From an uncultured Actinomycetes bacterium (GTDB lineage Bacteria > Actinomycetota > Acidimicrobiia > Acidimicrobiales > RAAP-2): 15,259 nt of DNA. The stretch spans positions 1-15,259 of the forward strand of contig CAITOG010000364.1 of assembly GCA_903893955.1 (NCBI GenBank), in the 5' to 3' direction. Below the pieces are notes generated by a model that did not search any database, was not told the DNA's origin, and was given only the letters and a program-made list of their open reading frames with translations. A program made the position numbers and the translations under genes. Shown here piece after piece: positions 7,438 through 13,827 of this stretch (positions are counted from its first letter, which is position 1; each line of letters opens with the position of its first letter).

Positions 7438-9924
7438 CTAACGGAGGCGACAGCCCAGAGCCTCGGCGGAGCCGACCATGCGAGCTCGCACCTCTGCGAG
7501 CTGGGCGTCATCGAGGGTGCGGTCAAGAGCGACCAGCCTGCAACGGACTGCCAAGCTTCTTGCTCCGTCGTCGACGCCTGCTCCTCGATAGACGTCGAAG
7601 AGTCGCACCGACTCGAGCAAATCACCAGCGCCTTCGCTGATGGCGTCGAGGAGCGATTCGACCGAGATGGGGTCAGGGACGACGAATGCGAGATCGAGAT
7701 CTGCTGATGGATAGCGGCTGATGGGTGCGGCCTCCAGTGGGCGCCGGAGCACGGCGCCCGGGTCCCACAGCACATCGAGATCGAGATCCAGCCAGCCAAG
7801 TCGCCGGTCACGAGCTCCGGGTGCGACGTGGGTGACGACCTCGGGATCGATCTCGCCCACCACGCCCACGACTGCACCGGTTTGCTTGTCGACCAGCACG
7901 CCAGAACGACTGGGGTGCAAGCCGGCCAGGGCAGGGCTCGTCGCCTCATCCTGTGTTGCCACGATGACCCGGGACAGTCGGAGCGCGTCAGCGATCGCCG
8001 AGAATGCTGCCAGGGCGGAGGTGGCATCGTCGCCATCTCGAGCAAGCACGAGCGATAGGCGCTCAGACTCAGCCGGCATCGTGACCTCACCGCTCCCCCT
8101 CGCCCCGGCACGCGAGGCTCGTCCCGGCAGGCTCGACGGGTGCACGAAGGTGGCGCCGATCTCAAAGAGGGCCACATCATCTGCTCGCCGATCGAGATTG
8201 CGGCCAGCCGCGTCGAGCAAGCCCGGGAGCAGCGAGCGCCGGAGGCGTGATTCACCCTCTGTCAGCGGATTGGCGACGACGATCTCTTCTTCATCGAAGC
8301 CCACCGATCGCGCTTGGTCCGGCGCGACGAGCGAGCTGGTCCATGCCTCCGTGGCGCCAAGGCCGCAGAGCACCCGTCGCAGACGTGCTCTCTCGGCCTG
8401 CCGCGCTCCAGGTCGACCAGGCTGCGACCAGGTCGGCGTCCTCCTCGGCAGGCGGCTGTAGCCCCATGTCCGAGCCACCTCTTCCGCCAGGTCGGCCACA
8501 CCAGGCTCGCCCGCCCTAATGTCGGGACGATTCGTCGGGACCGTGACAGTGAGCTTGTCACCATCGACAGCGCACTCGAACCCGATCCTGCCGAGCAGGC
8601 CAGCGACCTCGCTGACCTCAAAGCTCGTCCCGAGGATGGCGTTGATCCTGTCGATCGGCGCAACAACCTCGAGTGGCGTGGGTGGCGCCTCGGGCACGAA
8701 GAGCGGCGATGGCGCCATGGTGGCCGAAGGAGCGCTGAGGGCGAGGATCTGACCGAATCGGTCGATCGCAGCTTCGAGGACCGCCGGATCGGTCCCCTTG
8801 GAGAATCGTGCTGCGGCCTCGGTGCGCAATGCCAGTCGACGGCTTGTCCTCGTGACCGTGATCGGATCGAAGGTCGCCGCCTCGAAGAGGATCGTTGTGG
8901 TCGACGCATCGATCTCGCTCGTCGCCCCGCCCAAGATGCCGGCGATGCCGAGGATCTCATTAGCTGCATCACAGATGACCACGTCAGTCCCGGTATCACC
9001 GACGCTGCGTCCCGCGACACCCAAGGAGCGCTCGACGCCGTCGAGCGTGGTGAGCGACTCGCCAGGGGCCGCTCGCCGAACGCGGAGACCCGGACCCTGG
9101 ACCTTTGCCAAGTCGTAGGGGTGGTTCGGCTGGCCGAGCTCGAGCATGACGTAGTTGGAGGCGTCGACGACGTTGTTGATCGACCGCATCCCGGCCTTCT
9201 CGAGTCGCTCGACCACCCACGACGGTGAATCCCCGACCTCGACCCCGTCAACCACCGCGACGGAGAAGCGAGGACTCAGCTGGGTGTCGACGACCTCAAG
9301 CGAAGCTCGCTCTGCGGTCTCCGATCCGCGCAGCGGCATCGAGGAGAGCGAAGGGAACGAGAAGGGAAGGTTGAGACGAGCCGCAAGGTCGCGCGCTATC
9401 CCGCTGATGCACCACGCGTCAGGCCGATTCCCTTCGACCGTCACGTCGAAGATGACATCAGGCTCGAGGCGGAGCACATCGATGAGCCGCTCGCCGGGAG
9501 CTGCCGCCGTGTGCGTCAGGATCAACAACCCGGCATGGTCATCACCGAGACCGAGCTCGCGCCCTGAGCAGAGCATCCCGTTCGAGGTCACACCGCGCAT
9601 CTTTCGCTTCGCGATCTCGAAGCCACCTGGCAGCACCGCGCCCACCGGGGCAAGCGGGACCAGATCGCCAAGCTCGAAGTTGGTGGCGCCACAGACGATC
9701 TCGAGCGGACCTCCTCCAGCCTCCACCACCACTCGCCGGACCCGGTCAGCGCCCTCGATAGCAGTGATCTCGTCGATCCGGGCGATCACCACGTCGCTCA
9801 ACCCTTCGCCGACGACCTCGATCTCCTCGACAACAAGACCGAGATCATCGAGCGTGGCGCGCAGAAGCCCGGCATCATCCGGGAACGGAGCGAAGTCCTT
9901 GAGCCACGACAGCGGGGTGCGCAA
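7438..9924 (-). CDS. pheT: Phenylalanyl-tRNA synthetase beta subunit
   Basis: Beta chain of the alpha2-beta2 enzyme that charges tRNA-Phe; 828 residues, normal for bacteria. In order: N-terminal segment RTPLSWLKDFAPFP (2-15), OB-fold tRNA-binding domain (about 40-150, with MRGVTSNGMLCSGRELGL), B3/B4 editing domain (about 210-375, with SINNVVDASNYVMLELGQPNHPYD at 248-271), B5 domain, catalytic-like core, and a C-terminal ferredoxin-fold anticodon-binding domain (RYPSADLDLAFVV onward). The frame is open further upstream, but the first sensible start is TTG at 9924. It has GGAGGA overlapping the pheS stop (9933-9928), and initiation there gives the family's N-terminus. This is the last gene of the infC operon, convergent with the transporter. 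Confidence 0.95.
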   Translation of the reverse strand: MRTPLSWLKDFAPFPDDAGLLRATLDDLGLVVEEIEVVGEGLSDVVIARIDEITAIEGADRVRRVVVEAGGGPLEIVCGATNFELGDLVPLAPVGAVLPGGFEIAKRKMRGVTSNGMLCSGRELGLGDDHAGLLILTHTAAAPGERLIDVLRLEPDVIFDVTVEGNRPDAWCISGIARDLAARLNLPFSFPSLSSMPLRGSETAERASLEVVDTQLSPRFSVAVVDGVEVGDSPSWVVERLEKAGMRSINNVVDASNYVMLELGQPNHPYDLAKVQGPGLRVRRAAPGESLTTLDGVERSLGVAGRSVGDTGTDVVICDAANEILGIAGILGGATSEIDASTTTILFEAATFDPITVTRTSRRLALRTEAAARFSKGTDPAVLEAAIDRFGQILALSAPSATMAPSPLFVPEAPPTPLEVVAPIDRINAILGTSFEVSEVAGLLGRIGFECAVDGDKLTVTVPTNRPDIRAGEPGVADLAEEVARTWGYSRLPRRTPTWSQPGRPGARQAERARLRRVLCGLGATEAWTSSLVAPDQARSVGFDEEEIVVANPLTEGESRLRRSLLPGLLDAAGRNLDRRADDVALFEIGATFVHPSSLPGRASRAGARGSGEVTMPAESERLSLVLARDGDDATSALAAFSAIADALRLSRVIVATQDEATSPALAGLHPSRSGVLVDKQTGAVVGVVGEIDPEVVTHVAPGARDRRLGWLDLDLDVLWDPGAVLRRPLEAAPISRYPSADLDLAFVVPDPISVESLLDAISEGAGDLLESVRLFDVYRGAGVDDGARSLAVRCRLVALDRTLDDAQLAEVRARMVGSAEALGCRLR

Positions 9925-9927
9925 CGG

Positions 9928-9933
9928 TCCTCC
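9928..9933 (-). promoter_or_regulatory. Ribosome-binding site that fixes the pheT TTG start
   Basis: GGAGGA on the minus strand overlaps the last base of the pheS TAG stop and lies 3 bases before TTG 9924-9922 (5 bases counting from the GGAG core). No ATG or GTG is available nearby in the pheT frame, so this strong site decides the TTG start. Confidence 0.75.
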
Positions 9934-11006
9934 TAGAACTGACGGTTGAAGCGGAGATCGTTCTCGATCAGGAGCCGCATATCGGGGATCTGGTGGCGCA
10001 TCTGGGCGCAGCGGTCGATACCGAACCCAAATGCGAAGCCCGACCACTCCGTCGGGTCGATGCCGACGGCCTCGAAGACTGCGGGGTCGACCATGCCGCA
10101 TCCACCGAGCTCGATCCATCCAGTGCGCGAGCACGTCCGACATCCATCGCCTCGACAGATGGTGCAGGTGATCTCGAACTCCGCCGAGGGCTCGGTGAAC
10201 GGGAAGTACGCGGGGCGGAGCCGTGAGTGGATGTCAGGCCCGAAGTAGGCCGAGGTGAAGGTCTCGATCACGCCGGCAAGATCAGCGAAGGTGATGCCGC
10301 GATCGATCACGAGACCCTCGATCTGGTGGAACACCGGGAGGTGGCGGGCATCGGGAGTGTCGAGTCGGTAGCAGCGACCGGCCATGGCGGCATGGACCGG
10401 CAGCGCGTCGGCTTCGACGGCGGCCTCGAGGAGATGGATCTGCATCGGCGACGTGTGCGTCCTCATGAGGACGGTCTCGGGCTCCCCGATCTCGAGGTAC
10501 ATCGTGTCGTACATGTCTCGAGCCGGGTGGCCCGGCGGGAGGTTCAGGGCCTCGAAGTTGTACCAGTCCGTCTCAACCTCAGGTCCCTCAGTGACGGTGA
10601 AGCCCATGGCGACGAACACCTCCTCGAGGGAGGCTCTCGTCTGGCTGACCAGATGTTCGTGCCCGCGTACCACAGGCACCCTGACATCCTCGATGACGAC
10701 CTCGGTCAGATCGAGCCGATCTGCTTCGAGCTGCTCCGTACGAGCTGCCGCTGCGAGCGTCACCCGACGAGCATCCGCTGCCGCAGTGACCTGCGCCAGT
10801 GCGTCGTTGATGGCTCGACCAGCGGATTTCCGAGACTCGAGGTCTGCAATGCCACCGAGCGATCGCTTGAGGCTCCCGAGCGGCCCGTCCTTCGCTGTCG
10901 CCCGAGCGACGACCTCGTCGAGACCGGCAAGGTCGTCGACAGTGCTGATCGCTGCCGTCAGCTCGGTGACGATGGCGCTGAGGGCCTCGTGGTCCAGTCC
11001 AGTCAC
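9933..11006 (-). CDS. pheS: Phenylalanyl-tRNA synthetase alpha subunit
   Basis: Catalytic alpha chain of the class II synthetase for phenylalanine; 357 residues from GTG 11006. The N-terminal coiled-coil (about 1-90) precedes the catalytic domain. Motif 1 region is GFTVTEGPEVETDWYNFEALN (135-155), followed by RTHTSPMQ (182-189), motif 2 RCYRLDTPDARH...FHQIEGLVID (211-235), FPFTEPSAE (268-276), a four-Cys patch in CTICRGDGCRTC (281-292), and motif 3 GFGIDRCAQMRHQIPDMR (327-344). The GTG follows the methyltransferase stop after one base (TGA-C-GTG). The frame is open upstream to 11117, but those residues are low-complexity Arg-rich shadow of the previous gene. pheT follows directly. Confidence 0.96.
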   Translation of the reverse strand: MTGLDHEALSAIVTELTAAISTVDDLAGLDEVVARATAKDGPLGSLKRSLGGIADLESRKSAGRAINDALAQVTAAADARRVTLAAAARTEQLEADRLDLTEVVIEDVRVPVVRGHEHLVSQTRASLEEVFVAMGFTVTEGPEVETDWYNFEALNLPPGHPARDMYDTMYLEIGEPETVLMRTHTSPMQIHLLEAAVEADALPVHAAMAGRCYRLDTPDARHLPVFHQIEGLVIDRGITFADLAGVIETFTSAYFGPDIHSRLRPAYFPFTEPSAEFEITCTICRGDGCRTCSRTGWIELGGCGMVDPAVFEAVGIDPTEWSGFAFGFGIDRCAQMRHQIPDMRLLIENDLRFNRQF

Positions 11007-11007
11007 G

Positions 11008-11850
11008 TCAGTTCTCGCCCTCCGCCATGGACTGCATCGTAGAGGGTGCCTGCGGCGCCTTCGTCGACCGAAGCGGTCGGGCAGAGGAGAACAGAAGGAT
11101 GCCGGCTGCGACCGCAAGGTTCAGGGATTCGACCTCACCCCCGAGCGGGATTTCGACCTGACGCTCGCATCGCTCCAGCATCGCTGGAGCGAGCCCGTGG
11201 GCCTCATTGCCGAAGACGAGTGCCATCGGGTGCGGCCACGAGACGGCCGAGAAGTCCTCGCCACCATGCGACGAGGTGGCGAACGAGGTCACACCACGCG
11301 CATCGAAGTGCTCGAGCACATCGCCGAGCGCCCCGCCATCGACGACAGGGATGCGAAAGGTCGAACCGGCTGATGCGCGCAGGGCCTTGGGCCCGAAGGG
11401 GTCAGCTGAGGAGCCTGTCAGCACGACGCCTGCCGTACCTGCGGCCTCGGCCACACGCACGACTGCACCGAGGTTTCCTGGGTCTCGAACCTCATCGAGG
11501 ATGACGAGATCACCGTCGCCTATGTCATCGAGGTGCAGGTCCTGGCTTCGTACGATGGCGGCGCACCCTTGTGGGGTGACTGCGTCGCTGATCTTCACGA
11601 GCACCTCGGAGCGCAGCATCGCCACTGTGACGCCGGCATCCGCTGCCTGCTCGCACGACGCCGCCACGTCGGCAGAACGCGCAGGGTCGACGACCACGAG
11701 CTCGACGTCCCAGTTCGCCCGGAGAGCGCTTGAGAGGAGCTCGGGACCCTCGATGGCGAAGGCTCCCTCCTCGCGCCGGTTCCGACGCGAGGAGAGGAGT
11801 CGCCGAAGTCGCTGGACCTCGGGATTCCGAGGACCGAGCGGCTCGCTCAG
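11008..11850 (-). CDS. TrmH/SpoU-family RNA 2'-O-methyltransferase, probable CTG start
   Basis: A SPOUT (trefoil-knot) methyltransferase using SAM, most likely acting on rRNA; the equivalent gene in this neighbourhood is called tsnR in mycobacteria. From CTG 11850 it has 280 residues. The N-terminal substrate-binding part begins GPRNPEVQRLRRLLSSR and contains FAIEGPELL (31-39). SPOUT motifs are NLGAVVR (126-132), FGNEAHGL (213-220) and SLNLAVAAG (242-250). No ATG, GTG or TTG occurs in frame before GTG 11697, which would remove 51 conserved N-terminal residues. CTG 11850 overlaps the rplT stop as CTGA and has GAGG at 11861-11858, so a CUG start coupled to rplT is the best reading. Target nucleotide is unknown. 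Confidence 0.85.
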   Translation of the reverse strand: MSEPLGPRNPEVQRLRRLLSSRRNRREEGAFAIEGPELLSSALRANWDVELVVVDPARSADVAASCEQAADAGVTVAMLRSEVLVKISDAVTPQGCAAIVRSQDLHLDDIGDGDLVILDEVRDPGNLGAVVRVAEAAGTAGVVLTGSSADPFGPKALRASAGSTFRIPVVDGGALGDVLEHFDARGVTSFATSSHGGEDFSAVSWPHPMALVFGNEAHGLAPAMLERCERQVEIPLGGEVESLNLAVAAGILLFSSARPLRSTKAPQAPSTMQSMAEGEN

Positions 11851-12218
11851 GAGCTGGCCTCGGTCTCGAGGGCCGAGCCGGCCACAGAGACGAGCGACGC
11901 GAACGCCGCTTCGTCGTTGACCGCCAGGTCGGCCAGGACCTTGCGATCCACCTCGACACCAGCAGCGTGGAGGCCGGCGATGAAACGGCTGTAGCTCATG
12001 CCGTTCGCTCGGGCGCCAGCATTAATCCGCTGGATCCACAGCTTTCGGAACTCTCCCTTGCGTGCCCGGCGGTCCCGGAACGCGTACTGCTTGGCGTGGA
12101 GCACCGACTCGTTGGCAGCGCGGAAGGAACGGCTCCGGTTGCCATAGTGGCCCTTCGCCTCCTCAAGGACTGCCTTGTGGTGCTTGCGAGCGTTGACAGA
12201 GCGCTTGACCCTAGCCAT
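11847..12218 (-). CDS. rplT: 50S ribosomal protein L20
   Basis: Large-subunit assembly protein binding 23S rRNA; 123 residues, with the usual very basic N-terminal tail and a helical C-terminal globular part. The start MARVKRSVNARKHHKAVLEE is typical. GHYGNRSRSFRAANESV, RDRRARKGEFRKLWIQRINAGAR and SYSRFIAGL are family segments. The ATG at 12218 has AAGGAG seven bases upstream. The last residues (ALETEASS) are a short acidic extension. It sits in the standard infC-rpmI-rplT order, 69 bases after rpmI, and its stop overlaps the start of the RNA methyltransferase. In other bacteria L20 or IF3 represses this operon; no specific L20 site is recognised here. Confidence 0.97.
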   Translation of the reverse strand: MARVKRSVNARKHHKAVLEEAKGHYGNRSRSFRAANESVLHAKQYAFRDRRARKGEFRKLWIQRINAGARANGMSYSRFIAGLHAAGVEVDRKVLADLAVNDEAAFASLVSVAGSALETEASS

Positions 12219-12272
12219 CGTTCAACTCCTTCTCTTCGTCGTCGTGTTGAGTTCTTCGTCGATCAGCGCCTG

Positions 12273-12296
12273 GGCCGATCGTGGCCGCTATCGGCC
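12273..12296 (-). repeat. Inverted repeat over the rpmI stop codon
   Basis: GGCCGAT (12273-12279) and ATCGGCC (12290-12296) are exact 7-base inverted arms around a 10-base loop. The hairpin straddles the rpmI stop at 12290-12288 and lies upstream of rplT. There is no U-run after it, so it does not look like a strong intrinsic terminator. It could be an mRNA-processing or attenuation element, or chance in GC-rich DNA. Confidence 0.35.
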
Positions 12297-12482
12297 GAGC
12301 ATCCTCTTGATGCGACCTTCGTCGGCCTTGGAGATCTCGAGCTCACGCGCCAGTCGGCGGGTGCGCACCGAGGACTTCTTCTCCATGATGTGGCCACGGT
12401 TCTGCTGGCGACGGCGGAGGCGACCACTTGCGGTCACCTTGACTCGGGCTGCCGCCCCCTTGTGCGTCTTCATCTTCGGCAT
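12288..12482 (-). CDS. rpmI: 50S ribosomal protein L35
   Basis: Small basic large-subunit protein of 64 residues. MPKMKTHKGAAARVKVTASG is the family's diagnostic start; HIMEKKSSVRTRRL and a terminal IKRMLGR complete it. The frame is open for ten more codons upstream, but ATG 12482 is the correct start: it gives the canonical N-terminus, has GAGAGGA upstream and comes one base after the infC stop (TGA-C-ATG). It lies between infC and rplT as in most bacteria and is probably translationally coupled to infC. Confidence 0.97.
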   Translation of the reverse strand: MPKMKTHKGAAARVKVTASGRLRRRQQNRGHIMEKKSSVRTRRLARELEISKADEGRIKRMLGR

Positions 12483-12483
12483 G

Positions 12484-13107
12484 TCATTCCTCTCCTGTGG
12501 TCGTCTCGTCACCAGCGATCGGCTCTGCGACGGCGACAGCCGTCTCGCCAGCCTCTGCCTGTGGCTTGTGGTCGTTCTGCTTGGCTCGCTTCTGCGGTGC
12601 CAGCACCATCGTCATGTTGCGCCCGTCGAGTCGGGGCTCAGCCTCGATCTTTGCCCCGTCGCCGATGGTTTCGGCAACTCGGTCCAGGATCTTCTTGCCC
12701 AGCTCTGGGTGGAAGACCTCTCGCCCTCGGAACATGATCGTCAGCTTCACCTTGTGACCTTCACCAAGGAACTTGGCGACTTGACGGGTTTTGGTGTCGA
12801 AGTCGCCCGGTCCGATCTTGGGTCGGTACTTCATCTCCTTGACGCCGACGTTCACCGCCTTGCGACGAGACTCCTTGGCCTTCTGGGCCTCGTCGAACTT
12901 GAACTTCCCGTAGTCCATGATCCGACAGACCGGCGGGGCGGCGTTCGGCGCCACCTCGACGAGGTCAAGATCCATGGAGCGGGCGATGGAGAGCGCCTCG
13001 GGGAGCGGTTTGATCCCGAGCTGCTGGCCGTCGGGATCGACGAGCCGCACCTCTCGGACTCGGATCCGCTCGTTGATCCGATGGTCACCTGATCCGGCAG
13101 TCGCTAT
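12484..13107 (-). CDS. infC: Translation initiation factor IF-3, probable ATA start
   Basis: IF3 binds the 30S subunit, prevents subunit joining and checks the start codon and initiator tRNA. From ATA 13107 it has 207 residues. The N-terminal domain is INERIRVREVRLVDPDGQQ through VAPNAAPPVCRIMDYGKFKF; a Lys/Arg-rich linker follows; then the C-terminal domain RPKIGPGDFDTKTRQVAKFL, KLTIMFRGREV and DGRNMTMVLAPQ. A ~30-residue Ala/Glu-rich tail (ending GDETTTGEE) extends beyond the domain. The first in-frame ATG or GTG is GTG 13140, which has no ribosome-binding site and would add 11 residues. ATA 13107 has GGGAGAGG four bases upstream and puts INER at residue 11, as expected. Rare AUU/AUA/AUC starts are a known infC trait allowing IF3 to limit its own synthesis. 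Confidence 0.92.
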   Translation of the reverse strand: MATAGSGDHRINERIRVREVRLVDPDGQQLGIKPLPEALSIARSMDLDLVEVAPNAAPPVCRIMDYGKFKFDEAQKAKESRRKAVNVGVKEMKYRPKIGPGDFDTKTRQVAKFLGEGHKVKLTIMFRGREVFHPELGKKILDRVAETIGDGAKIEAEPRLDGRNMTMVLAPQKRAKQNDHKPQAEAGETAVAVAEPIAGDETTTGEE

Positions 13108-13111
13108 GGGG

Positions 13112-13119
13112 CCTCTCCC
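13112..13119 (-). promoter_or_regulatory. Ribosome-binding site of infC before an ATA codon
   Basis: GGGAGAGG on the minus strand is the only strong Shine-Dalgarno-like run in the infC leader. It lies 4 bases before ATA 13107-13105, or 7 bases counting from its GGAG core. It favours ATA over GTG 13140 as the start. A strong site with a poor start codon is the arrangement that makes infC translation sensitive to IF3 level. Confidence 0.6.
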
Positions 13120-13239
13120 TTGCTTCCGGGCTGCCGTCACTTGACGGTCAGCGCCATGGCATCGCACGAGGAGGCGCAGCGCTACCTGCGAATCCGATCT
13201 CGACCTACCGCACTCTCTATCGCAGTGGGCAGGTGGAGG

Positions 13240-13260
13240 GGTTCCGGCAACTCCGGCACC
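13240..13260 (-). repeat. Stem-loop in the infC leader
   Basis: On the minus strand GGTGCCGG-AGTTG-CCGGAACC forms an 8-pair stem with one mismatch and a 5-base loop. It lies in the presumed infC leader. It could be a regulatory structure of the IF3 operon or a chance GC-rich hairpin; there is no U-tract to make it a terminator. Confidence 0.4.
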
Positions 13261-13286
13261 ACCCCGCTTGATGTTGAACAGGGATC

Positions 13287-13292
13287 TAACCT
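13287..13292 (+). promoter_or_regulatory. Possible -10 of the DUF1844 gene, leaderless type
   Basis: TAACCT fits the TANNNT pattern of actinobacterial -10 elements and ends 7 bases before ATG 13300. That is the distance seen when transcription begins at the ATG. No ribosome-binding site precedes the ATG, which supports leaderless initiation. No good -35 is visible (TTGATG at 13268 is too close, 13-base spacer). Confidence 0.35.
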
Positions 13293-13299
13293 AGCACCC

Positions 13300-13620
13300 A
13301 TGACCGATGACACCAGCACCGACACCGCCGACGAGCTCGAACGACTCCAGGCCGAGCTTGCGGGCTCCGATCCAGCCGTCGTCATCTCGAACCACTGCTA
13401 CGGGCTCTTCGAGCTCGCTGCCGTCTACCTCTCCCTCCAGCCACCTCGCCTCTCAGAGGCCCAGATGGCTGTCGATGCCCTGGCAGGAGTGATCGAGGGC
13501 CTCGGGGAGCGGCTCGGCGATTCGGCCGAGCCGCTCAAGGAGGGCCTGGCGCAGCTCCGCCTTGCATGGGTCCAGCTCGCAGCCGCCCAGGCGACCGACG
13601 AGGAGCTCCACGCCCCCTAG
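13300..13620 (+). CDS. DUF1844 family protein
   Basis: A 106-residue soluble, mostly helical, acidic protein of unknown function. After a Thr/Asp-rich start (MTDDTSTDTADELERLQAEL) comes the DUF1844-like core: VVISNHCYGLFELAAVYLSLQPPRLSEAQMAVDALAGVIEGLGERLG, then LKEGLAQLRLAWVQLA. I recognise the family from its position and pattern; in Streptomyces a DUF1844 gene also stands beside infC, so linkage to the IF3 operon is conserved, though function is not known. No signal peptide or membrane span is seen. The ATG at 13300 lacks a ribosome-binding site and is probably used as a leaderless start. The stop shares a CTAG palindrome with the convergent gene. Confidence 0.85.
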   Translation: MTDDTSTDTADELERLQAELAGSDPAVVISNHCYGLFELAAVYLSLQPPRLSEAQMAVDALAGVIEGLGERLGDSAEPLKEGLAQLRLAWVQLAAAQATDEELHAP

Positions 13621-13826
13621 AGCTTGACGACCTCTCGGCAGTGCTGCGAGCCCGAATGCCACGGCACCACCTCGACAGCCACCCTGGTCCCGATCGCAAC
13701 GACTCGGCTTCGGTCGCTCAGGGCCGTCGAGTGGAACTCGACCTCGGCCCCATCGTCGAGGGTCACCACGCCGATCGCCCTGTCCTGATCGAACATGGTC
13801 ACGGTGCCGATCTGAGGCGCCGACAT
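13617..13826 (-). CDS. Small cold-shock-domain-like protein
   Basis: A 69-residue protein whose layout follows the cold-shock OB-fold: GTVTMFDQDRAIGVVTLDDG (7-26), AEVEFHSTALSD (27-38) and IGTRVAVEVVP (45-55). These align with GTVKWF...KGFGFI...DDG, VFVHxSAI and GxxVxFEV of CspA-type proteins. The aromatic nucleic-acid-binding positions are mostly replaced: W by M, KGFGFI by RAIGVV, and the VFVH-type motif by VEFH. Single-stranded nucleic-acid binding is therefore doubtful. The ATG at 13826 follows the hisG stop after one base (TGA-C-ATG), so it is likely co-translated with hisG. An open extension upstream to 13877 is inside hisG and not needed. Family placement is by pattern and moderately sure; role unknown. 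Confidence 0.75.
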   Translation of the reverse strand: MSAPQIGTVTMFDQDRAIGVVTLDDGAEVEFHSTALSDRSRVVAIGTRVAVEVVPWHSGSQHCREVVKL

Positions 13827-13827
13827 G

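Larger units (their letters stand above)
13108..13299. other. Divergent intergenic region and long infC leader
   Basis: These 192 bases separate infC (minus) from the DUF1844 gene (plus), the largest non-coding gap in the window. It must hold the translation-operon promoter, but no convincing -35/-10 pair is visible on the minus strand; TAGGTTAGAT around 13292-13283 is the only AT-rich candidate. If that is the -10, the infC leader would be about 170 nt. The frame continuing upstream of the DUF1844 ATG is open but Arg/Ser-rich and shows no family similarity, so I treat it as non-coding. Confidence 0.5.

Noticed and set aside
7146..8255. Minus-strand open frame of about 369 codons bridging the transporter and the pheT 3' end
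   Set aside because: It is the wrong frame of pheT joined to antisense of the transporter; Ser/Arg/Cys-rich and motif-free. Both true genes are clear.
8314..9228. Long plus-strand open frame opposite pheT
   Set aside because: No recognisable domain, composition of a shadow frame, fully inside pheT.
9925..10143. N-terminal extension of pheT in frame up to 10143
   Set aside because: Residues upstream of TTG 9924 are Arg-rich, lie inside pheS and do not match the PheT N-terminus; the GGAGGA before TTG explains the start.
13120..13299. 60-residue extension upstream of the DUF1844 ATG
   Set aside because: Not conserved-looking and spans the infC start and leader; ATG 13300 with a TANNNT -10 just upstream is more likely.
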